Position numbers and translations under genes: made by a program
DNA from: Cephalotrichum gorgonifer
Lineage: Eukaryota; Ascomycota; Sordariomycetes; Microascales; Microascaceae
Assembly (NCBI GenBank): GCA_900312665.1
Contig: ONZQ02000001.1
Location: 106,600 to 170,599 of the forward strand
Length of the DNA: 64,000 nt
Direction of reading: 5' to 3'
Part shown: piece by piece, positions 45,311-57,110 of the stretch
Position numbering within the stretch: the first letter of the stretch is position 1
Layout of the letters: each line of letters begins with the position of its first letter
The notes under the pieces: generated by a model
Databases searched by the model: none
The model's input: the letters and a program-made list of their open reading frames with translations, nothing else
Told to the model about the DNA's origin: nothing

Positions 45311-48300
45311 TCAAGGTAGCTTGTAGGGCCAAGCGTTGCCGTTGACCGTCATCTTCTGGCAATTCTGTGCCGTCAACTTCAGAACACAACTCTTGATCTC
45401 TTCCCTGTCATCCTGAGCCGTGGTACAGATGTTGCCTAAGCTGCCACGGGTAAAGTCGATGGCGTCCAAGTCGCAATAGGGAACGTTGAAGTAGGTAAGG
45501 CTACGGTCGATGTTTCCCAAGGGGTCGGCGATCGCATCCTTGATGAATTTGTCGACCTTTGGAATGTCGCGTGACTGGAAGCTGCCGGTGGACTTCTGCG
45601 TGTTCTCCGCTGCCGCGATGATCGTGGCGTGGTCTAGCCCGTACTCTTTGAGGTGTTCTTCGGTCTGTCCTATCGCGGGCCATTTTAAGACATCAATAAG
45701 CTGACTTGAAGAGAGATCGTGGCTCCATGTAGGCGTCTGCAGACGGCATTAGCATTGGAAGTCGCGAGATCGTGGAAATGGGGCAACCGTAGAGTATACG
45801 TACAATGATGTAGTTGTTGTCAAACTGACAAGCGATAGCGTGGTCTGTACCACCACGCACGGTCGAGTCCCGCCCACAAGGATCGAAATACTCAGCCATC
45901 TTCCCGGTCCTGGACCACTTCACGATACTGACATGGTCGTTATTCCAGGCCTCGGCGATAATAGCCGCACGGATGCGCGTCACCATGTCACTGCCCGCAT
46001 CGACAGGCTCGGATGTGCCAAAGTCCTGGTCCGCAAATGCTCCGGACTCGAGGAGGCGGGCAAGCTCTGTACCCTTCTCCCTGTCCCCATCGGGGGGAAG
46101 CGACGCTAGCATTGTATCGAAGTATTCCGCCATGGCAGTCTGTACGGTGCTCTTCATCCTGCCAAGGGAGGACTGAAGTTTGGCGAAGTCACTGAAGCGG
46201 ACATCCTCAACGGGGTCGCTGGGGGTGAGACCTGCCGCACCAGCACCGAGAGTGAGAATACCGGCAATGCCGTTGGCGGGGATGTTTCCCGCAGGGGGCA
46301 GGATCGCGCCGATGGCGGCGAACATGCCGGCGACGATGGTGAGCCAAGACGCTGGGTCGGCACTGACATCCTCCGGTTTACGCCAAAGGAACTCGGTAGA
46401 TATAGACGCTGTGAAGAGGGAGGCAGTGTCGACACTGTCGCTGAAAACAGCGTACCACCGCTGCAAGGTCCTGGCAAGGTTGCGCATGGCGAAGAGGGAG
46501 AAAGCTCGTTCTGGGTAGGTAGCACATTTTCCCTCCGAAAGGTCACTCTCCGAAAGATCGCAGGTGTCCTTGAGGCTAATATTCCGGAAGGCACATGTTA
46601 GAGAGACGCTTCGAGCTCTTGGTTTTCAACCAGTGAGGCGGGGCGGGATCGAACTCACTTAACACAGCCAGGGCCAGGCCAGTTCCAAGCATTGTCAAGA
46701 ACCCCTCCGTCGTACATGGCAATGACCCGGGGGACACCTCGAACATCCGGCGGCCAGTGGCCGTCGACTCCACTGTAACTTTCGCACCTGGAGTATTCTC
46801 GTTAGATTCTAGTCCCAGGGCCGTCGGTCTAACTCGAAAACCCGAACGACTTACCTCTGCAAAAGCCACCCCCCAACCGCATGTTCCCTCCAAAGATCGG
46901 GAGTCCAACTACCACCGTTACCAGAGCAGAACCAGTTGTCTTCTGGGTCGGGGTTGGGGTTGGGATTCGTGGGTCCACCGGGAGGAGTGAACTCGGGAAG
47001 GCCGGGATCGGGGACGGGGCCGTCAACATCATCACCGCCAGCGGGACAGCTGTTGAACCATACCCAGGCGTGGCCGGTGATGGGGTTGCTGCCTACCTGG
47101 TCCGCACGGCCCTGGCCACCGAGGTTAGGGTAGTACATGTTGCTGCCGCGATGGGAACCCAGGTAGAGCCTGCCGGCCTTTTCCCAGAAGAACAGACTAT
47201 CCCTATAGTTGCCGCGGTCGGCCTCGGGGACCTGTCCACGGTTGTACCAGACGGTTGCATCGCCACTGAACTTGTCCACCCACAATAGATCGGCGGCCCC
47301 ATCACCTGCACAAAGGTTAGCTCTCTTCCGTCCGTTGTAAGTGCATCGGTAGGCGGCGGCTTACCATTAACGTCAGAAAACCTGAAGTTCGCCCGGTCAA
47401 GGTCTTCAGTGGACTTGATCTGCCTGGCGTCGTACCACTCGCCCTTCTCGTTACGGAGCCAGGCGGTTGCGCGACCATTCGGCTCCATGCAGATGTAGTC
47501 CACGCGGCCGGATCCGGTGATGTCGGCAAAGTGGGCGCCGTTATCCCAGTAGAGCCTGCCCCACCCCTGGTCGCACTTGGCGCTGTCGGGGATGACTCGG
47601 GCATCCCAGTTAAAGTTGGTCCCGTCCCACCTGCTGTGCCAGACCTTCAGAGCGCCGGTCTTGCGGTCGGTGACGGCGATGATATCCGCCTTGCCGTCTC
47701 CATCCCAGTCCCCCACGTGTAGGGACCGACGGTCGATGCCAGTGTCGAAGGTGAGAGTCTTGGTCCACGCAGACGTGGCATAGTTATCGAACTTGTCGTG
47801 TGTGTTCTTGTTGACGAAGACGCTAACCTGTCCCTCGGGAGAAATCCACAGGTACTAGGAGTAATGTTAGCGGTTAGGGACCATAGGCTAGAATTAGATA
47901 TGAACGAACATCATCGAATCCACTACCGGTGGTATCTCCCCAATAGATGCCATCCCCCTTCTGGAAGCGGCCACCCTTGCCAAGGTTCTGGTAGGGCTTG
48001 AACTTGATGTGGCAAGGACCATCGCCAGCAAAGTCGCAAGTGCCCCTGTCAAGATGAATGTACTATTGCGAAAGTTAGTTGACGAAAGCCCGTGCTCTCC
48101 ACGACTGTTTCAAAGCTTACATCAAACCGACCGCTGCCGAAGAGTCGTCCGAACTGAATATACTCTCGGTGGTCGCCGATATTCTCGTGCACGCCTAGGT
48201 GAGTGACACCGGCATCCCGCCAGCTAGGAATCAAGGTCTTGGAGACGCCACGCTGGTTGATGTAAGTGCTGACCTGGCCTTCCTTGTCCATCCAGGTCCA

Positions 48301-50275
48301 ATCATATCGGCCGCTGAACCCATGTTAGATCATCATAGATAGAGGAGGGCCGCGGGTATGTTCAGTGGCAGTTTTAAAACTCACTCTCCGTTGATGTCGA
48401 CCAATCTCACGCCCTTGATGTCGCCCTTGTTCTTCCCCGTGAAGATCGGGCGGCCAACGCCCATGTCCTGCCAGTAGGCAGCGCGATCACCGAGACCACC
48501 ATTTCGATAACAGCTGTTCCATCAATCAGTAAATGTCTCAACACTCTGGGCCCAGTCAGCCCTGAAAACTTACTAGATGTCGCCGTTGTCACGGATGGTG
48601 CAGAAGTCGAGTCTGCCGTCGCCGTCCATATCACCAAGGAGAACATGCTCCTGGTCGGCCCCGTCCGTGACGCCCTTGTACTAAATCCCGACGCATTTCA
48701 GCTTGACAGTTCTAGGTTAGGCGCGATAAGAGAACTTACGAGTCCAATGTTATCCCATTTAGGGGGGTTTCCTCCCCTATTGATCGTGACGTACATTTCT
48801 CCTGCAGGAGATATGCATATGAAATCGTCCAGCCCGTCGCCGTTCTGTCCATCCAGTCAGTCAGGTCATGCTTGCGAAGTTAATTATGAAGTTACAGATG
48901 CTCGACTTACCACATCACCCCAGCGGATGCCTCGAGTCTTGCACGAGTCAGGGATAGTAATTTTCACCCTAGGATACGGTTAGCGGCTAGGATCAACGAC
49001 AACTGACAGGCGTTTGCGGATAAACACGAACTTCGGGCCCATTTCTCCATCCCCCATGTTGAGTGACATGTGGACCTCTCTACCGCTGGTATCGTCAGAG
49101 AAGTAGATTGCCTCATCCAATTCGCCTCCCTTAGGAGCACCACCGAGATTGACCAGTTGGGCGAAGAAGATCCTTGTCTCGCCCTTGTGGTCCCTATCCG
49201 AAGCCTTATAATCAACCCAGCGGTCCTGACGGCCCTGGACATCATGGATGTAGTTCTCATCGCTCTTGATGAGTGGGTTGCCGGCGTATAGAACCTGGAC
49301 TTTACCGCGGGGGTCCTCGTTTCCGCTCGCGAGCTCCTTCCCACAGGTATTGCTGCCCTCGCCGTCGGTGAACTTGCCGGACTCGGTAGGCGGCGCGAGC
49401 CACCCCTTCTCGTTGGCATAACTGATCGCCCAACCCCACACCGCAGCCATTTTCTTCTGGCCGACCACGTTAGGGTGGGTTGCATCGTGCAGTTCCCCGG
49501 GGAGAATAAAGTCGGCCATCTCGGCCAGCACGACCTTGAACGCAGGGTTGGGCACCTCGTTTCCGTCTCTATCGAGAGGGACATACGTCCGGTAAAGCTG
49601 CCGGAATTGTGCGTTGATAATATCGACGTTTTCTTGGGCCCTCTTCCCATTCTTAAGAATTCGGGTGTTCGGCAGCAGCGTGGAGAGCACGACAACGGCG
49701 TTGGGGACCTCGGCGAATACAGTGTCGATCAAGGTCCTCATTCTCTGACCAGAACCAGCGACGGACTCAACCGATCCGTCCTGGGTCGCATCGTTCGTCC
49801 CGGCGTTGATCAGGACGACGTTGGGGAGCCACCTGCGGACCGAGACCTTAGCGCGCTCCGTGACCGCGGTTATCCTGTCACCCCCCTTGCCTTCGTGGTC
49901 CTATTATGTCTCATTAGCTTTGGTTCCCTGACGAATGCGGGCCTTCTTGAGTCGACTAACGTTGTCTTTCATGGTGCCACGGCGTCTGTCGCCAACCATG
50001 TTGACCTTCCACCCTTCGAACCTCAGCTTGTCGCGGATGAACTTCCGGTATCCGTTACCGCTTGAGTCTTCTGGCGGAGAGGGGTCGCCCTCTGTGATGG
50101 AGGCACCTAGGGGCATGATGCGGAGGTAGAAGTCCTGCGGTTCAGCGCGTCTGAGATTCTGGGCGCCATAGTTTGGGGAGGTCAGGTTGGTGGGATAGGC
50201 GTAGGCAGAAGGGACGAGAGCGAGTGACAGAGCCGCAACGCCAATCTTGGCGATGACGGATGTAAAGGCGACCAT
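45311..50275 (-). CDS. Large secreted SGNH hydrolase with FG-GAP/VCBS-like repeats and an unrecognised C-terminal module
   Basis: 1406 residues in 13 exons whose lengths sum to a multiple of three: 50275-49961, 49900-49008, 48968-48911, 48844-48740, 48680-48574, 48513-48385, 48313-48121, 48062-47910, 47854-47365, 47305-46855, 46787-46659, 46575-45804, 45736-45311. Signal peptide 1-26 (LSLALVPSAYA). SGNH domain about residues 50-270: MPLGASITEG (block I), INAGTND (block III) and DATHPN (block V), giving Ser, Gly/Asn and Asp-His. Then a beta-propeller-like region with repeated Ca-loop motifs (NGDGLDDF, MDGDGRLDF, WDGDGKADI) and a Pro/Asn-rich linker (PTNPNPNPDPEDN). A Cys-containing segment follows (CESYSGVDGHWPPDV), and finally a module with a Gly/Ala/Pro hydrophobic run (AGMFAAIGAILPPAGN) and helices. 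Intron 2 is only 39 bp, so that joint is the least certain. Probably cell-wall or extracellular esterase; role of the C-terminal module unknown. Confidence 0.88.
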
Positions 50276-50391
50276 GGCGATTGTTGATGTGCCAGTGCCG
50301 GTGTAATGAAAAGAAGTGAGTGCCTATGGAGGTTCCCTTGAGGTGACACGAAGAACCAATACCAAACATAGTGCGGTCACGATCAAGGGTT

Positions 50392-50399
50392 TATTTATA
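50392..50399 (-). promoter_or_regulatory. TATA element of the SGNH-repeat protein gene
   Basis: TATAAATA on the minus strand, 117 bp upstream of the start at 50275. Confidence 0.45.
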
Positions 50400-51762
50400 C
50401 TCATCTGCATGTCCTCTCCCGGAGAAGCCGCATATCGCTACTACCTTGCAAGTCCCATCACGGACCTTGGCGTCAGAACACGCAAAGTTGAGCGGCTACC
50501 ACCCTACCCGGCCATTCTGCGCCAGGGGCTCACTACTGCTCTCGTGAGAGTCCAGAACCGCGTTACTGCGTCCATTGGGTCAATGCTACTCTTACAGATC
50601 TAGAGAAAACTACGCGGGGTGGCCGACGTCAAGACAGGGAGAGAAAACCACTTACACGGGGGTAGGGCCATGCGACGCTGTGACTCGAAGAAAACTTCCT
50701 CCTGCCAGCGGGAGTTACGTCATTACCTCATAAGGCTCGGAAGGTGTGGGCACGGGTTCGGTCGGCTCATGCTCATGCTCGTGCTCATACTCAAGAGATG
50801 GTGCAGTGATGCACGTGGAGGGTGGAAGACCCCTGTCATCTTGCCCTGCAGGAGGATGGACGTGCCAGTATACAAACGCCGAGAAGCTAGTATCCGTGCA
50901 AGTCGCTAGCTCTCACGGCTGTAGGAAAGGGAGCACGTCTTGGCACTCTGACCTGTTATGTATGTTCCCATTGGCGAATACGCCCTTCTTGGCCTGTCGT
51001 ACATGTCTCGACAGGGGCGATAACCCACGTATTTGTCTTAAAAGGGGGCCGGGGGTTTAATACGCAGAAGCTTGGCTTGGCGAGCCAAGAAACCCGACAG
51101 AACCCACACTTCAATTCTGCATGATCGAAATGCAGCGGTGATCCACAAGCGTATTCGTCGTTCGGGCTTTCGACGTTACCAATATCGACATAGTAATACG
51201 CACGCGCTGACACGACAGGCACCACGTGAGCTACAGTTTGCCAAGAAGGTAAGCGCATGTTGCTTGGCATGGCATCCTCCTTTCTCCATGGAGCAGTGTA
51301 ATACCTTAACCACTCTAGAAGCACCGGAGATTAAAATTAGCCTCTGTCCAAGCCGAGCCTCCAGGAATCTAAACCTAATATTCCACTTACCGTACCCTTT
51401 AGCATGTTGTCTTCCCGCCTCACAGGGGTTCTCGCCGTTGCCATCCTTCCTTTTAGCATGGGCAGGACTCTTGCCCCCTGCCTCACCGTATTACTCATGC
51501 GTTCTTGTGCTTGTAGGGTAGATCGGACACTCGGGAGGGTCCGTTCTCTCCCGGCTCAATCCGAACGCGCTCTTCCAGCCGGTGTTTCGATGCGAAGGCC
51601 TTCTAGGTTCGCGACCCAATATCGCCTAGTGAGCAGATGGTTGCTATTGCATACGAAGACGGAAGCCTCGGATAGGACTGGCAGACATAGCTGGGGATGT
51701 GAGGGCGCCACCCATGGAGATTAGATGTTCCCATCTTGTGCTACTAAACTCATTCGCCGCTT

Positions 51763-51782
51763 NNNNNNNNNNNNNNNNNNNN
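51763..51782. other. Assembly gap (20 N)
   Basis: Run of N directly followed by a G14 homopolymer. True gap length unknown; a gene crossing it would be missed. Confidence 0.99.
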
Positions 51783-52034
51783 GGGGGGGGGGGGGGCGCT
51801 GGCGTTTCGTGGGGTAGAAAAGGGCTAATCATCGAAGAAAGGTTTATGCGAAGACACGGGAGATTTGCAAGAACCGCCACGAGTAGACCTACTTAGTGGG
51901 TCCTAGGTTATCCAAGGGTGGATGGCCCGCCAACGGCCCCTGCGTCTTACCCCTGTCATATTTTACATGCATATTAGACGAACGTAGGTCCTGGCATAAG
52001 GTTCTACACTAACGTGCATCAAACCGACAATGAA

Positions 52035-54088
52035 TTAGGTCATAATTAACACCCCGACGCCCACGCCGTCCCTACCCACCATCATAAGCGCACACTTGAA
52101 GCAGCATCCATGTCCCTCCTTCCACACCACTGCATTCGTACCCTTCTCCGAGCACCACGCCCTCGCGAATGCCTCCGCAGCAGGGCCCCGAGTGGCGTTG
52201 ATGACCGTCAGGGCCGTTGCGCCGCCATCCTGTTTCGCACCGGGGAGGTCGCCGATCCCCAGCGTTCGGAAAGTATACTTGGCTGCCGCGCGGGGATCGA
52301 TCCGGTGTGGACCCCCACGGCACGCCATCGCTGCCAGAAAGACGCTGTTAACGTTCAACGTGCTTGTCACGATCTTATTGTCATTCCCGAGGCGGAAGTC
52401 GAGGCTAGCCTGGTAGACTGACGGGGCATCGTTGCCCGCAGGCTCCGTGGCCACGACCTTGGTGAGGCGCAGAGTTTGCGCGATCACGGTTTCGGTCGAC
52501 GGGGGTGGCGGGGTGGGGAGTTCCCACCCGCTATCATTGCCCCACTTGCTTCCGGCTCCCGAGTCATCCCCCGCGCTGGTATCTTCAGACACCCATGGCG
52601 GCGGGCTGGTCTGAAGTTCTACAAGGAGGCCAAACGTAGACTCTGGCAAGACGGGGGCGGGATAAGGTCCGACCCAGCCGCCGAGGCACTTGACCTTCCT
52701 CCCCATGGCGGTCTCGCCATCGGGCAAGAGGGACAGCGGACCCAGCACTTTGCCGATGATGGAGCGGGAGTTCCAGTATGAGCCCTGCGGGTAGACGATA
52801 CCGTACGTACCCTTACGGATCTTGACTGTGGAGGCGGGCGGATGAAGGCTCAGACTCGGCGACAGCCCGTATAGAGTCGTCAGAGTCGTCAGCTGGAACC
52901 GCGCTCCGGGCATCACGAGGCCACTGAACCAGTCCCAGGTCAGGGTGTCGAGGGCGCTAGTATCCTCCTGGGGCGAGAGCAGGCGCCTCGCCGTCTCCTT
53001 GATCTCGGCGAGGAACGGCCACTGCATCTCCTCTGCAAACTTGACGATCCCGTCCATCTGCCGCTCCTTCACCGTCCTGTCCGGCTCGAACCGGAACGTA
53101 GTGTCGGTGCCGGTGAAGACCATGCTCTTGCTCCAGAGCTCAGCCAAGGCCTGCGCGAGAACGACGCGCGTCGTGACGCCACCGTGCCAGCGCCGCTTGG
53201 ACCTGGCCATGCGGAGCGTCGCCTCGCGGGCTAGTAGCATGTAGAATAGGAAGTCTGTGAGTCCCCAGCCGGCACTGGGGTCAATCTGCTCAATGTTGGC
53301 GAGGACGGATATGCTGGGGATCATCTCTATGCTCGGCACAGGCGAGGTGCCGAGAACGGCGAGCAGGTCCGAGATCTGGTGCCTAATCCTAATCGTTTCC
53401 TTCTGGTCAAGGAACGGATGACTAAACGAGGGCGATGCGGATTAGCACATGGTGCATGCCTCTTGAAATCGACCTCAAATGATGGCGGGCTGGAGAGATG
53501 CAAACGTACTCGCTCGGGCCACATGTCTGCCTGACGGCGTCATATCCCTTCTGTTCAGTCCAGTCCTCCCCCAGGCCGTTCTTCGCAATGGCATTCCACC
53601 TCTCTAGTACGAAAGCAGTGCTGAGGGCAACTACGTCTCCCGTGCGTTCCCAAGTAGGCTCCGCTTTCGGTCCGAGATTGTGGAGATTCCTCCAGAGCGT
53701 GAGATCCTGGCAGAATCCGGACAGCGACGTTGAGCCGGGGGACCACCCGGCATACTTTGCATCGGCCTCAATATCCACCTCCAAAAGACTGCGAGCAAAT
53801 GGTGAAATAGTCTCGGGCAGGAATCTTAGTTCTACGGTTTGTGGTTAGCATACCGGTGTTGCAAGTCATTCCCCCAGAGAACGTTGCCGTCCTACCAAAT
53901 GCCGGGTGGAATTCGGACTGAGTCGCTGACAGCTCCGGAGCCTCTCCAATACCGGAGAGCAAGGCATGGAATGAGAGATGGTCCGCGGCCTTTTGGACTC
54001 TGTGTATTACAAGAGCGCCAGTATCATCGCAAGGCTGGGTTGAGGTTGCCCCAGGTGCAGGATCCACCCCTGTTGCGGCGGAGCCCAT
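52035..54088 (-). CDS. Fungal protein of unknown function
   Basis: 633 residues, exons 54088-53896, 53831-53510, 53421-52035, in phase. No known domain recognised. The first 190 residues are soluble and helical: ALVIHRVQKAADHLSFHALLSGIGEAP, then LRFLPETISPFARSLLEVDIEADAKYAGW and VLERWNAIAKNGLGEDW. The middle part starts IEQIDPSAGWGLTDFLFYMLLAREATLRM. Later come YGLSPSLSLHP, GIVYPQGSYWNSRSIIGKVLGPLSLL and GGWVGPYPAPVLPES, a Ser/Pro/Trp-containing linker, and a final basic/hydrophobic part with CSEKGTNAVVW and CCFKCALMMVG. No signal peptide or clear membrane span. Base composition matches neighbours. The motif-like segments suggest a conserved lineage-specific family; I assign no function. Confidence 0.8.
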
Positions 54089-55327
54089 TGCTGCTGGCTT
54101 ATGCGATGAGCGATTGTTCGTGGCGTGTATTCGTTTCTCTTTGCGTCCGTCGCCTGAAGCGGTGGAACTGAACTTCTGTGGCGGGTGATGATATATTTCC
54201 TCCTTTCCCTCTCGGCCTTTCACTGTTGGTTGGTTCTCGACTTTAGCTCTTGGCTTAGTGGAATGTGGATCCGGGTGGCGGGTTAGTATCTTGGCAGAGC
54301 AAGTAGCCACTCATATACCCTCCTTGATTGTGGCTATGCGACCCTCCGCCGTCAGGCGGGCGGTATTTTGGCCGATTGAGTGGGCCCTGACTCGTAAGGG
54401 ACGTACAGTAGCAAGACGGAGGACAGAGAAAATGAATGGGCATGACGCCTGTGCCAAGGAGACGCGTGTGTGACCCCGCCGCCCCCTCAGGCTTGGTGCT
54501 TGATGATAACATACAGCTCATCAACGTGCCTGCAGGCCGTTTACGTCTGCTGCCATGGATTTATCTCCTGAGCTAAGAGGCCCTAAGATGCTCGATGGGA
54601 TGATCCTAGTCTAGGGGTCCTGTAATACCTATGTATAATGCCCCAGACGACGGTGACGCCTATCTATGCACACATAAACCCGCGTTTCTCAACTTTCCTG
54701 ACGTCCAACTGTTCGGTGTTGACTTCATATTTAAAATAGGCACCGAAGGACCAAAGATCAAGGGCCTTGATCGTGGGCCAAACACCTACCGTTATCTTAC
54801 ACTTTCCTGGGTATAATAGGTAAAATTATATTCTACAATAAGCAACTGGGCCTCAAGGCCCGCGCTGCCCCACCCGATCGTCTTGAGTGATCGCTGATGG
54901 TCCGGGCTCAGTTTCCCGGTGAGGCATCGGTAGCCGGCGCCATGGGACTGGGAAAGACGTGCCCTGATTTGGGTCTGGCAGGACTTTGAACGCTAGATTG
55001 CTCACTCTGGGGGTCGACCCCCCACGACAAGATGGGGCGGCAAGGTTGCATCCCCCGAGCCCAGTGTGTAGCCACCCCGCATACTTTGCCAAGTGTTGGC
55101 TTATTTTTATACCTTGGTTTCGCCCTCTTGGTAATTCTTGGCTATTACTGGGCCCGTCCGAATTTAGATTCGCCATTAAATGCCTGCACCTCGTTCCTGT
55201 CCTGACTTGCAACCCAATTATTCTTAACCACGGCCAAGACATCATCGTGTAGCATCGAATCGTATTTTCTGTCTTCACATTATCGTATTGATTGTTCCCC
55301 AGATCGACTAATCCACCCATCGCAGCC
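54089..55327. other. Gene-free stretch between two divergent orphan genes
   Basis: No gene supported. The two flanking genes (minus 52035-54088 and plus 55328-56754) are divergent, so this 1.2 kb contains both promoters. Confidence 0.5.
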
Positions 55328-56754
55328 ATGGCTTGTCACGCTTCAATGCCCCTGGCGCTGCACCTACGCAGCCTGGTAAAGGGCAACGCCTTCACAAATG
55401 AGCACTATAAGCCGGGTGAAGTATGAACCGCCGCCCAGCCCGCGATGGCTTTGCAAGAAACCACCCTGAAATGTCAGGAGAGCCCTGACCCAACTGAGCT
55501 TTAACTGACACGTAATTCGGATCCCGCCCACTAGATGTACCAGGAAGGACGGACCCTAGAATCATTTGCCTTCCTAGACCAGCGGTCCGGCCGCGCCGAT
55601 TCCACGCTCCTCTTCGCCTCTATATTCCGCATCTTCTACGAACACCCGGACTGGTCGCAGCTTCACACCTTCTTCACAAAGCGGTACACCCGCAGACAGA
55701 TGCTCGTGGACCGCGCCGCCCGCACCCTCGTGGCCCCAGAGGACGACCTCCACCCCCCACGCTCCAAGAAAGTCGTCACCAACTTCCTGACCGACCCCAG
55801 CAGCGTCGGCCTCCCGAAGGACCTCGCCCAGAAGCTGGGAGCCGCGGGCAAAGCCGTCCGCGCCGGAATCATCGGGCCGGACCCCCAACCCGCCGCCATC
55901 GGCCCGGCCATCAGCATCGCCGTCGGCGCGGGCGCGTACATGGAGCTAGTCTACGCAGGGAAGCCGCCGGGCATGTATCCCGAACTCCAGCGTATCGGCC
56001 CGGATCTGTACGGCTGGCGGGACGGAAAGTTACGGCCCGTCATCACGGCGACGGCGACGGCAAAGAGGGGAGGTCGCGGGAGGGTCTGGGAGGAGTGGGC
56101 CGAGCTCTGGACCGTCGTGGCCGAGTGGGTGTACGAACACGACTCTACGTCGCTGGAAAACTTATACCTTAATCACCACACCTACAAGTACCGTCTCAGC
56201 GACGAGGAGCGGCGCACGAAGATTGGCTATAGTCGCAAACTTCCGCGCGACATATTAGCCACAGATGCCATCGATGCTGCTGATGCGGTGCGGGACGTGT
56301 TTGCGCAGCTGGCCGCAAACCCGATCAAGTTCCAGGGAATCGAGTGGGGGTTCCTCGAGCTTCTAGTTGGTGACGAGGTACAGGAGGAGTTCTATTCGCG
56401 CTTCGGGCGGAAGGGGAACCTCGAGGGTTTGACGAGAAGGATTGCACCGGGTGGCCTCAACGGGCCGGACTATAGCGAAGTCAGCTCCGTGATGCTGAAA
56501 CGGTGCCCGGATACCTTCAACGGGCTTGACTGGGAATCCTGGTTTCTTTCTATTGACGGTGGAGATGTTGTGGGCGTCCATACGCCGTTTCAGGTGAGTC
56601 ATTGGGGACCCCATCGATGGCGATATCCGTGATGCTAACAGAATAGGCACTTTGGGTCATGATTCTGCTACGCCAGCTTCCGGTCAACATTGAAATCGTC
56701 GGCAAGGGGGATAAGTTCCCGAAGCACGGCGATCCGGACACAGTTTATTTGTAA
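55328..56754 (+). CDS. Fungal protein of unknown function
   Basis: 419 residues with exons 55328-55420, 55535-56593 and 56647-56754. Exon 1 (MACHASMPLALHLRSLVKGNAF) is joined through a GTATGA donor and an ACTAG acceptor directly before an internal ATG at 55535, so a shorter protein starting there is the alternative. Landmarks: EGRTLESFAFLDQRSGRADSTLLF, FYEHPDWSQLHTFF, a Gly/Ala-rich hydrophobic patch (AAIGPAISIAVGAGAYMELVY), RVWEEWAELWTVVAEWVYEHD, WGFLELLVGDEVQEEFYSRFG, and LWVMILLRQLPVNIEIVGKGD. No signal peptide; no domain recognised. Divergent from the other orphan gene at 52035-54088. Confidence 0.8.
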
Positions 56755-57110
56755 GAGTGTCGCGATGTAAAGGGGAGAAGGCAGGGTATATCCTTGTGCG
56801 GAAAATGTAAGAGACAGCACTGGAGATATGGCACAGGTGATTAAACGCAGAGATTAGAATATGCAAACTCTACGGTAATGTAGTAGTCTAAGATCCTTCA
56901 ATGCGAGGCAGTTCTCGTATAAGCACCAACCCACCCAAGTCAACGACATCCACAAAAGAAAACAAAGTCAAAACAGCAAAACTAGTGTCTAAGTGAAACC
57001 AATCTCTATGCAACACGGCGTGAGCCACCACCCGAGCTCTAATGCCCGAGTTTCCACCAAAGATACCGCCCGGGCTCCACAGCCCGGACCGCAAGAGCCG
57101 GAGCGGTCGT
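56755..57110. other. Convergent 3' flanks
   Basis: Between the 3' ends of the orphan gene and the small secreted protein gene. Nothing recognised. Confidence 0.6.

Larger units (their letters stand above)
50276..52034. other. Gene-free stretch with assembly gap
   Basis: Promoter of the large secreted protein at the left, then no supported gene. Contains 20 N (51763-51782) followed by 14 G (51783-51796). Frames here are short and unconvincing. Confidence 0.55.

Noticed and set aside
46640..46656. tRNA B-box-like GTTCGATCCCGCC on the minus strand
   Set aside because: No A box, anticodon arm or acceptor stem at the right distance; it lies in an intron of the SGNH-repeat gene.
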